Below are positions 6,364 to 11,816 of a stretch of 11,816 bases of DNA, one piece after another; the first letter of the stretch is position 1; each line of letters opens with the position of its first letter. The position numbers were made by a program, and so were the translations under genes. This stretch comes from an uncultured Eubacterium sp. (GTDB taxonomy: Bacteria > Bacillota > Clostridia > Lachnospirales > Lachnospiraceae). The notes under the pieces were generated by a model that had not been told where the DNA came from, made no database searches, and saw nothing but the letters and a program-made list of their open reading frames with translations. The DNA is taken from NCBI GenBank assembly GCA_905236295.1, contig CAJOQF010000230.1, positions 1 to 11,816 of the forward strand, given 5' to 3'.

Positions 6364-6738
6364 ATGTCTGAAACTCTTTTACATGATCACGGAAATAACA
6401 ATTTAAACAATCCGGCTATCAAATGCCTGCCGGAAATCGAAGAAATATCTTATGTATCAGATGCAATGAAGCAGTTAGGCGATCCGTCGAGAGCACGCAT
6501 CTTCTGGCTTCTTTGTCACACCGAGGAATGTGTTATAAACATTGCGGAAATTGTCGGGATGTCAAGTCCTGCCGTTGCCCATCATCTGAAACTGCTAAAA
6601 AACGCCGGACTAATACTTAGCCGACGTTCGGGTAAGGAAATGTATTACAAGGCAGCGGACACGGAAATTGTCGATGCCCTTCACCATTCACTTGAAAAGA
6701 TATTGAAAATATCCTGCCCGGAATACACTATTATTTAA
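6364..6738 (+). CDS. ArsR/SmtB-family metal-sensing repressor (CadC-like)
   Basis: This 124-residue winged-helix repressor has the ArsR core: MKQLGDPSRARIFWLL (35-50), the recognition helix MSSPAVAHHLKLLKNAGLI (66-84), and the wing SRRSGKEMYYKA (86-97). The CadC-type motif, usually ELCVCD, reads EECVINI here (54-60), keeping the first cysteine (Cys56) but not the second. Cys21 near the N-terminus could complete an alpha3N-type site. His7 and His9 in the N-terminal tail and the alpha5 segment DTEIVDALHHSLE (99-111) offer further ligands, so the exact metal site is unclear. It probably represses the divergent HMA-cadA operon and itself, releasing DNA when Zn, Cd or Pb binds. AAGGGA lies upstream of the ATG. 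Family call is firm; metal specificity is not. Confidence 0.92.
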   Translation: MSETLLHDHGNNNLNNPAIKCLPEIEEISYVSDAMKQLGDPSRARIFWLLCHTEECVINIAEIVGMSSPAVAHHLKLLKNAGLILSRRSGKEMYYKAADTEIVDALHHSLEKILKISCPEYTII

Positions 6739-6753
6739 TTGTTATTAAGTTGA

Positions 6754-6790
6754 AAAAGAGGATGCCACAAGCTGGCATCCTCTTTTATTA
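6754..6790. terminator. Two-way terminator between arsR and the radical SAM gene
   Basis: AAAAGAGGATGCCA (6754-6767) pairs exactly with TGGCATCCTCTTTT (6773-6786) around a five-base loop. An A-run lies on one side and a T-run on the other, so it can end arsR on the plus strand and the radical SAM gene on the minus strand. Confidence 0.93.
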
Positions 6791-6797
6791 TACATTT

Positions 6798-8210
6798 TTA
6801 AGCCTCTCTTACTTCGTCCTTCGGCTTGTAATTTAAATAGCCGTGCGGTACGAAATGCTTCTTATTCCAGATCTCCTCTGCCTTTGGAGCCCAATCTTTT
6901 GCATACTCCTGGCATTTGTCTGTGAGGTGCTCAACTGACTCAGGTGACTGAAGATCAGTACTTTTGGCACCTGTCTCATGAACCATCTTCTTTAACATCT
7001 CAGGATTTTCAAGCATCGGACATGGACGAAGATGATTGTCATTGAACGGCTGGTTGTCGCGATAAGCCATAAATAACGGCTGCTTCAAGCACTCAAGCAA
7101 TGTGTTCTCGCGAATGTTTGCGCCTGAGTAGTGAATAAATACACATGGCTCAGCGTCACCGTTTGCATTGATGTGGAAGTAGTTTCTTCCGCCGGCGATA
7201 CATCCACCAACGAACTCACCATCATTCTGGAAGTCCATAACGAAGATCGGCTTGCCGTCTTCCATTCCACGTACCTCGCGGATACGATCATGGATATATT
7301 CTCTCTGCTCCATTGTAAGCATGAGCTCCGGTGTAGCATCGTTTCCAACCGGCATATAGTGGAAGTACCATGCATAACGGCATCCATGCTCGATAAGCAT
7401 ATCGAAGAACTCGTCTGATGTAACTGCCTCAAAGTTCTTTCTTGTATAGCAAACGCTGGTTCCGAAGAAGAGTCCATACTCCTTCATAAGATCCATTGCA
7501 TTTAATACCTTCTGGAATACTCCGTCTCCACGTCTGAAGTCGTTTGCCTCCTCAAATCCCTCTACAGAAACTGAGAATGAGAAGTTGCCGACTCTCTGAC
7601 ACTCTTTACAGAACTCTTCATCGATAAGTGTTCCGTTTGTGAATGAGTGGAATGCACAATCATTATGTTTCTCGCAAAGTTTGATAAGATCATCTTTTCT
7701 TACGAGTGGCTCTCCGCCGGTGAACATGTAGAAGTAAACTCCAAGTTCCTTACCCTGAGTTACGATAGAGTCCATCTCCTCAAAAGTAAGATTTAATTTA
7801 TATCCATACTCTGCAGCCCAGCATCCTGTACAACGAAGATTACAAGCACTTGTAGGATCCATGAGGATCAACCATGGAATATTGCACTTGTGCTTTGTAC
7901 GCATCTCGCGGATAACCTTTGTTCCGTGGAATGCTGCCTGATATCCAAGATTTAATGCTGTCATCTTGGCAACATGAGGATGAACCTCATCAAGCATCTT
8001 GTTTACGAAACGCATCCACTTGTGATCCGGGTTCTGTACCATCTTTCTCGCACCTTCATAGGCATCAGCTCTGAACTGATCTCCCATGAATCTCTGAGCA
8101 AGATTAATAATCTCTAAAAGTCCTTTTTCTCTGTCTTTATTAACTCTCTTTAAAGCTACGTCTATCGCTTTACTAAAAGCTATTCTTTCTAACGAAGCCG
8201 GTATTTTCAT
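6798..8210 (-). CDS. Radical SAM protein with SPASM-like C-terminal cysteines, substrate unknown
   Basis: This 470-residue enzyme has the radical SAM cluster motif CNLRCTGC (Cys123, Cys127, Cys130) and the SAM-binding GGEP (165-168). These are followed by barrel motifs including SFTNGTLI (189-196) and SVSVEG (213-218). The C-terminal part has GGCIAGGRNYFHINANGDAEPC (Cys337 and Cys356), then Cys374 and CPM at Cys397. This is a SPASM/twitch-like arrangement for one or more extra Fe-S clusters. The roughly 110-residue N-terminal extension is helical, with amphipathic and basic stretches. No precursor peptide gene or peptide-binding RRE is nearby, which argues against a peptide-modifying role. 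Similar stand-alone enzymes of anaerobes include those joining lipid tails; that is only a hypothesis here. GGGAGG sits five bases before the ATG. It probably forms its own transcript. Confidence 0.88.
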   Translation of the reverse strand: MKIPASLERIAFSKAIDVALKRVNKDREKGLLEIINLAQRFMGDQFRADAYEGARKMVQNPDHKWMRFVNKMLDEVHPHVAKMTALNLGYQAAFHGTKVIREMRTKHKCNIPWLILMDPTSACNLRCTGCWAAEYGYKLNLTFEEMDSIVTQGKELGVYFYMFTGGEPLVRKDDLIKLCEKHNDCAFHSFTNGTLIDEEFCKECQRVGNFSFSVSVEGFEEANDFRRGDGVFQKVLNAMDLMKEYGLFFGTSVCYTRKNFEAVTSDEFFDMLIEHGCRYAWYFHYMPVGNDATPELMLTMEQREYIHDRIREVRGMEDGKPIFVMDFQNDGEFVGGCIAGGRNYFHINANGDAEPCVFIHYSGANIRENTLLECLKQPLFMAYRDNQPFNDNHLRPCPMLENPEMLKKMVHETGAKSTDLQSPESVEHLTDKCQEYAKDWAPKAEEIWNKKHFVPHGYLNYKPKDEVREA

Positions 8211-8264
8211 GATTCCCTCCCGTTACCTTTTTCTTTCTTTCAAAATTCCTTTTGACCTATTAAA

Positions 8265-8282
8265 ACGCTTCCAAGGAAGCGT
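8265..8282. repeat. 18-bp perfect palindrome at the start of the radical SAM leader
   Basis: ACGCTTCC (8265-8272) and GGAAGCGT (8275-8282) are exact reverse complements around AA. The site would begin about four bases into the predicted transcript. It may be a repressor operator or a 5' stabilising hairpin. A short TTTT follows on the minus strand, but with only a two-base centre it is a poor terminator. Confidence 0.6.
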
Positions 8283-8292
8283 GTATCTTGTT

Positions 8293-8321
8293 ACTTTACT
8301 CTAATAGAAGCTTTTTGTCAA
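8293..8321 (-). promoter_or_regulatory. Promoter of the radical SAM gene
   Basis: Minus-strand TTGACA (8316-8321) and TAAAGT (8293-8298) are separated by 17 bases. The expected start is near 8286, leaving an untranslated leader of about 75 bases. Confidence 0.75.
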
Positions 8322-8392
8322 TAAACTTTCTATAAAATAATCGTTTAATGGTTTTTAGATATTGCTTGTATACAGATTTTCACAACTTGTTT

Positions 8393-9340
8393 TTATTCCT
8401 GTGAAAAATCTTTAATCTGTTCGTATATTATATCCATAAGGCGGATTCTTGTCTCCAATCCTGCCCATGCTATATGTGGCGTAATGAACAGTTTTTTGCT
8501 GTCTTTTATGCGCAGCAGAGGATTGTCCGGACTCATAGGTTCCTTTTCAAGTACATCCAGCGCAGCAGCGCCTATCTCGTTGTTTTCCAAGGCATCCGCA
8601 AGGTCTGACTCATTTACGATTGGACCTCTTCCTACATTAATAAGTATGGATGATTTTTTCATCTTTTTGAATGCATCTTTGTCCATCAATCCCGCAGTGG
8701 CATCATTTAACGGCGCGTGCACCGAAACTATATCTGCCCTTTCAAGCATTTCCTCAAACGATACTCTCTCATAATCCGGATTATCGTTCTTTCCCGATGT
8801 TGAATAGTAGATTACTTTACATCCGAACGCTTTCGCTATCTTTGCAACATTCTTACCGATAGTCCCAAGTCCAATTATTCCCCACACCTTGCCGTCCAGC
8901 TCACTAAACTGTTCCGCAAAATGTGTAAAGCTCGAATCTGCCGCATATTGACCGCTCTTTACATAGTCATCATAATAGCGAAGCTTCTCCATCACATAAA
9001 ACAGAAGGGCAAATGTATGCTGGGTGACACAGTTGGTTGAATATCCCGCAACATTTCTCCACTCAATATTCCTTGACTCCAGATACGGTTTGTCAAGATT
9101 ATTGGTACCTGTTGCCGTCACACAGACAAGTTTTAAGTGATTTGCTCTTCCTATAGTGGATTCATTTATCGGAAGCTTGTTTACTATTATCACATCCGCA
9201 TCGTCAAGTTTATCTTTTACTTCTTCCGATTCGTACATATTATATTTCGTGACTTTGCCGAAATCCTCGAATCTGCTTAGGTCGATATCCTCCCCTATAG
9301 ACTTATAATCTAAAAAAAATATATTTAATTCTTTCATCAT
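8393..9340 (-). CDS. D-isomer-specific 2-hydroxyacid dehydrogenase
   Basis: This 315-residue cytoplasmic NAD(P)H oxidoreductase has the family's two-domain layout. The nucleotide-binding motif is GLGTIG (157-162). The catalytic set is Arg238 in NVGRGP, Glu267 in LEKEP and His289 in TPHIAWAG. An N-terminal substrate domain contains TATGTNNLD (75-83) and an entry region with STNCVTQHTFALL. Length and the PHIAWAG ending fit glycerate dehydrogenase/hydroxypyruvate reductase-like members, but the substrate cannot be fixed from sequence. The first of two adjacent ATGs is preferred because it is closer to GGAAAG. It lies 50 bases after trmB with no clear terminator between, so it is probably the last gene of the dac-trmB operon. 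I see no convincing terminator after it. Confidence 0.93.
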   Translation of the reverse strand: MMKELNIFFLDYKSIGEDIDLSRFEDFGKVTKYNMYESEEVKDKLDDADVIIVNKLPINESTIGRANHLKLVCVTATGTNNLDKPYLESRNIEWRNVAGYSTNCVTQHTFALLFYVMEKLRYYDDYVKSGQYAADSSFTHFAEQFSELDGKVWGIIGLGTIGKNVAKIAKAFGCKVIYYSTSGKNDNPDYERVSFEEMLERADIVSVHAPLNDATAGLMDKDAFKKMKKSSILINVGRGPIVNESDLADALENNEIGAAALDVLEKEPMSPDNPLLRIKDSKKLFITPHIAWAGLETRIRLMDIIYEQIKDFSQE

Positions 9341-9390
9341 TTATAAGATCTTTCCTAAAAATATAATTAACTTTAAATCTGATCTTCCAA

Positions 9391-10029
9391 TTACCTTTTT
9401 ATGACAAGTTTGTTGATGGGGATGCCTTCGGCGACAAACTTTTCCTCATATTCTGTCATTACATTTCCCTCACAGAGTTCACTGTCGGAATGAAGATCAT
9501 ACGTACTCATAAGAAGAGACCATTTTGATTCCTCTATTTCTTCCAATGAAAAATCAAACAGTCCCCGGTTGTCGGTCTTAAATTCCACAGTTCCGTCTGG
9601 GTCGAGAAACTGATCATATCTCTCCAAAAACTGTCTTGATGTGAGTCTTCTCTTGGCATGTCGATCTTTCGGCCAAGGGTCGGAAAAATTCAGATATATC
9701 TTCGCAACCTCTCCTGATTCAAATACATCTGTGATATACTCCGCATCCATTCTGACAAGGATCACATTATCTAACGGCTCTTCTTCCATTTTCTGTAGCG
9801 CCCTGAAAAGCACACTCGAATACTTCTCTATACCTATATAGTTTATATCCGGGTAAAGCTTTGCAAGCGTCATTAAAAATTTTCCTTTTCCCATACCCAC
9901 CTCTATGTGAATGGGATTATCATTGTTGAACAGTTTATGCCATTTTCCTTTATACTCTTCCGGTTCTGTTATGCAATAACGGCTATCCGATATTGCTTCC
10001 CTCGATCCCGGAACATTTTTTAATCTCAT
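9391..10029 (-). CDS. trmB: tRNA (guanine-N7-)-methyltransferase TrmB
   Basis: This 212-residue SAM-dependent enzyme makes m7G46 in the variable loop of tRNAs. The SAM-binding motif is IEVGMGKGKF (42-51), with the following acidic residue in IGIEKY (65-70). The TrmB signature NFSDPWPKDRHAKRRL is at 114-129, and the C-terminal signature TEYEEKF is at 192-198. Length is typical of the Firmicutes enzyme. Its start overlaps the carboxypeptidase stop as ATGA, and AAAGGA lies about 11 bases upstream, so the two genes are translationally linked. Confidence 0.97.
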   Translation of the reverse strand: MRLKNVPGSREAISDSRYCITEPEEYKGKWHKLFNNDNPIHIEVGMGKGKFLMTLAKLYPDINYIGIEKYSSVLFRALQKMEEEPLDNVILVRMDAEYITDVFESGEVAKIYLNFSDPWPKDRHAKRRLTSRQFLERYDQFLDPDGTVEFKTDNRGLFDFSLEEIEESKWSLLMSTYDLHSDSELCEGNVMTEYEEKFVAEGIPINKLVIKR

Positions 10030-11363
10030 AAGTAATTAGGTCCTTTTTTTCTTCTTCTCTTATTTTTCTTGCGATAATTGTCTTTTATTATCAGCTCGGT
10101 CTTCTTTTTGTAGCGCATAATAAATCTTGATATTATTATAATAACCACTACAATTGCTGCTATTATTATAATTGGAATGACTATTTTCTTTACATCACCT
10201 TTTTTTACTTCGGTAGCTGTGTCAGATTCATTGTCAAATTCGTAGGTGTCTACCTTAACCTTATTAGTCACAATATCCGCTGACCCTACTTCATGCTCAC
10301 CATAGTAGTAATTGATAGTTCCAACGGAATCCCCGCTTGTATTATCAGTATCTGTTTTGGAAGTTATTTCCGAAATCTTTGCCGTTTTAGGGATAATTAC
10401 TTTTGCATCCTTGTCAATGCTGAGGTAGTCATCCGCTGTTGTAATATCTCCGGTTGATGCTGACTTTTTGCTCGCGGTGAGGTCTGAAACCTTTACCATC
10501 TGGTAGTTATCGAAACAAAAATCCAAAAGCTCTTTGGTGTCAATGTAATGAGCCGGAGTGATACAATCCATCACTACACATATGAGAGTCATATCATCTT
10601 TTGTGGCGTATGTGACAAGGGTATTGTTTGCCACAGTTGTATATCCGGTTTTACCTCCCACACAGTTATCATATAGATACTGTGTAGTTTTAAGCGGATA
10701 GAGCATCTGATGATGGTTATGCATAACCAGTTTATCATGCTTATTTGTCTTAGGAAGGATATACTCCTTTGTACCGCATATTGTTCTGAAAGTCTCATTC
10801 TTATACGCTTCTTTAGCTATCAGAGCCATATCTCTGGCACAGGTATAATGATCGTCATCCGGAAGTCCATGCGGGTTTACAAAATGTGTGTTCTTACAAC
10901 CGAGTTCTTTTGCCTTCTCATTCATCATTTTCGCAAATGAATCGATATCCCCTGCAATATACTCTGCAATTGCATACGCACAGTCATTTGCGGATTCCAG
11001 CATAAGAGCATACAGGCAATCTCTGAGAGACAACTGCTCTCCGACATCTCGCAGTATACTTGAACCCTCGGTATCATATACCGCTTTTTCCGAAAAAGTG
11101 ATCGTGTCATCAAGATTTCCTTTTTCTATAGCAAGCATTGCGGTCATAATCTTTGTAATACTAGCCGGGTATTTCTCTTTAGTTGTATTTTTCTCATAGA
11201 GAACAGTTCCCGTCTCAGCGTCTATCACAGTCGCACATTTACTGCTCACATTTCCGGCAGTAGGCCAGTAATCCTTTGCCTGTACAGGTTTAACACCTAT
11301 ACACAATGCCGTGACCATTATAACAGCCACAGAGAATATTGCAAAAAATCTTGATCTTAACAT
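10026..11363 (-). CDS. D-alanyl-D-alanine carboxypeptidase (PBP5/DacF-like) with C-terminal membrane anchor
   Basis: This 445-residue penicillin-binding protein removes the terminal D-Ala from peptidoglycan stem peptides outside the cell. A signal peptide covers residues 1-29 (hydrophobic 7-24, exit VQA before Lys30). The serine peptidase S11 motifs are SITK (68-71, nucleophile Ser68), SAN (124-126) and KTG (238-240). After the catalytic domain comes a Ser/Thr/Asp-rich region (about 295-390). A strong membrane span of Ile/Val follows (394-415), then a very basic cytoplasmic tail (RKKNKRRRKK). Many family members use an amphipathic C-terminal helix instead, so this is a true transmembrane anchor. 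GGAGG sits five to six bases before the ATG. It is the first gene of a likely operon with trmB and the dehydrogenase. Confidence 0.95.
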   Translation of the reverse strand: MLRSRFFAIFSVAVIMVTALCIGVKPVQAKDYWPTAGNVSSKCATVIDAETGTVLYEKNTTKEKYPASITKIMTAMLAIEKGNLDDTITFSEKAVYDTEGSSILRDVGEQLSLRDCLYALMLESANDCAYAIAEYIAGDIDSFAKMMNEKAKELGCKNTHFVNPHGLPDDDHYTCARDMALIAKEAYKNETFRTICGTKEYILPKTNKHDKLVMHNHHQMLYPLKTTQYLYDNCVGGKTGYTTVANNTLVTYATKDDMTLICVVMDCITPAHYIDTKELLDFCFDNYQMVKVSDLTASKKSASTGDITTADDYLSIDKDAKVIIPKTAKISEITSKTDTDNTSGDSVGTINYYYGEHEVGSADIVTNKVKVDTYEFDNESDTATEVKKGDVKKIVIPIIIIAAIVVVIIIISRFIMRYKKKTELIIKDNYRKKNKRRRKKGPNYL

Positions 11364-11410
11364 TATTTCCTCCAGTAATCCGTAAAGTTTTTATTCCAGC
11401 CCCGGAAATT

Positions 11411-11602
11411 TTAATTCATGTATCTTACATCTGTTCTCGCGCTGAACACCCCTTGCAAATTCTGCATCCCGCTCGAGGTCGGATCATTCTCCAAAATATG
11501 AAGCATTTCATCAATTATCTCGCGTGGTACTGTCTCATCTTTAAAATGCCTGCATCTTCTACGGTTTCGGATCAGTGCTTCAAGCTGCTTTGGTGTAGCA
11601 TC
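11411..11602 (-). pseudogene. Decayed nitroreductase N-terminal fragment
   Basis: The minus-strand frame encodes 63 residues beginning DATPKQLEALIRNRRRCRHF, then KDETVPREIIDEMLHILEND, and stops early at 11411-11413. This closely resembles the first helix and FMN-contacting RRSxRxF region of nitroreductase-family oxidoreductases, followed by the usual VPxEIIDEML and a degraded PTGSNxQN segment (PTSSGMQN). A whole protein would need about 120 or more further residues. Upstream the frame runs only into repeat sequence to a stop at 11696-11698, with no ATG before the family region. I call it a remnant truncated at both ends. Some relatives carry an N-terminal ferredoxin domain; none is visible here. 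Confidence 0.65.
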
Positions 11603-11621
11603 CTCCGGGTTATCTCGATTT
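11596..11621. repeat. 26-bp direct repeat, copy 1
   Basis: These 26 bases (beginning TAGCATCCTCCGGG, ending TCTCGATTT) recur exactly at 11727-11752, 131 bases away. Similarity continues weakly outside, with AGAGC-AAGCC on the far side in both copies when read on the minus strand. This copy runs into the nitroreductase remnant. Confidence 0.9.
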
Positions 11622-11634
11622 GAGGCTTGCTCTT

Positions 11635-11770
11635 CTTCAGAGCCAACCTCAGCTCGATTTCGCTTCGCTTCTTCTCGCTGTGGCTTCTCGCCAAATCATA
11701 AAATCTTCGATTCCCCTTCCGGATGCTAGCATCCTCCGGGTTATCTCGATTTTATGGCTTGGCTCTGAAG
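11635..11770. repeat. 136-bp segment bounded by a 12-bp inverted repeat
   Basis: CTTCAGAGCCAA (11635-11646) and TTGGCTCTGAAG (11759-11770) are exact reverse complements. They enclose a segment with the palindrome at 11721-11734 and the second direct-repeat copy. It contains no convincing gene and may be a small non-autonomous or intergenic repeat element, though target-site duplications were not identified. Confidence 0.55.
11727..11752. repeat. 26-bp direct repeat, copy 2
   Basis: Exact second copy of the 26 bases at 11596-11621. Its left end overlaps a perfect 14-bp palindrome, GGATGCTAGCATCC (11721-11734). Confidence 0.9.
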
Positions 11771-11772
11771 GT

Positions 11773-11816
11773 TTACATATTTGCAAACAAAGCTGCGATT
11801 TCGTCGGCGGATAAAG
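11773..11816 (-). CDS. C-terminal end of an unidentified gene at the right edge
   Basis: The minus-strand frame entering from the right edge reads LSADEIAALFANM and stops with TAA at 11773-11775. The acidic, helical ending looks like real protein, but 13 residues are too few to assign a family. The other frames here are not persuasive. Confidence 0.45.
   Translation of the reverse strand, partial: LSADEIAALFANM

Noticed and set aside
8360..8392. Possible terminator after the hydroxyacid dehydrogenase (CACAACTTGT, TGTATACA)
   Set aside because: Only short palindromes are present, with no stable stem followed by a T-run.
6798..8392. Radical SAM gene as part of a peptide-modification (RiPP) cluster
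   Set aside because: No short precursor gene, RRE-like protein, protease or exporter is adjacent; neighbours are a metal repressor and a dehydrogenase behind a two-way terminator and a separate promoter.
11364..11410. Promoter directly upstream of the carboxypeptidase
   Set aside because: Only a weak TTCAGC/ATACAT pair can be made inside the nitroreductase remnant; no hexamer pair is good enough to annotate.
11620..11814. Plus-strand open frame through the repeat cluster
   Set aside because: It crosses the direct and inverted repeats, has no ribosome binding site and no recognisable protein features.

Overview
The window looks like a chromosomal segment of a low-to-mid-GC Clostridia member, most likely a Lachnospiraceae relative (the Butyrivibrio/Roseburia/Lachnospira side). 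This is inferred from strong GGAGG-type ribosome binding sites, TTGACA/TATAAT promoters, the DUF3793-flavodoxin gene pair, a GLUG-type exported protein and the style of the radical SAM protein. No rRNA, tRNA, CRISPR array, transposase or phage gene was seen.

Layout from left to right. (1) 1-1499, minus: the first 499 residues of an exported, glycine- and cysteine-rich GLUG/beta-helix-like surface protein that runs off the left edge. (2) 1601-2601, minus: a DUF3793 protein and a flavodoxin joined by an ATGA overlap. They are read from a near-consensus promoter whose -10/+1 region carries a DtxR/IdeR-like palindrome, suggesting an iron-responsive unit. (3) 2798-3844, plus: a membrane acyltransferase, ending at a two-way terminator. 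(4) 3892-6738: a divergent metal-resistance locus. A free-standing HMA (CxxC) metal-binding protein and a Zn/Cd/Pb-type P1B ATPase without its own HMA domain go left. A 43-residue single-span membrane protein and an ArsR/CadC-type repressor go right. The space between them holds overlapping promoters and two dyads sharing an 11-bp direct repeat. A second two-way terminator follows arsR. (5) 6798-8210, minus: a radical SAM/SPASM-like protein with its own good promoter and an 18-bp palindrome at the predicted transcript start. (6) 8393-11363, minus: D-Ala-D-Ala carboxypeptidase, trmB (ATGA overlap) and a D-2-hydroxyacid dehydrogenase, closely spaced and probably one operon. (7) 11364-11816: a junk-like region with a decayed nitroreductase N-terminal fragment, a 26-bp exact direct repeat, a 12-bp inverted repeat and a 14-bp palindrome, then the last 13 codons of another minus-strand gene at the right edge.

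How the parts work together: the cad-like locus is a self-contained sensor/chaperone/efflux module for soft divalent metals. The DUF3793-flavodoxin pair is probably an iron-limitation response. The dac-trmB-dehydrogenase group is housekeeping (cell wall trimming, tRNA m7G46 modification, 2-hydroxyacid metabolism). The least understood items are DUF3793, the 43-residue protein, the substrate of the radical SAM enzyme and the repeat-rich right edge.
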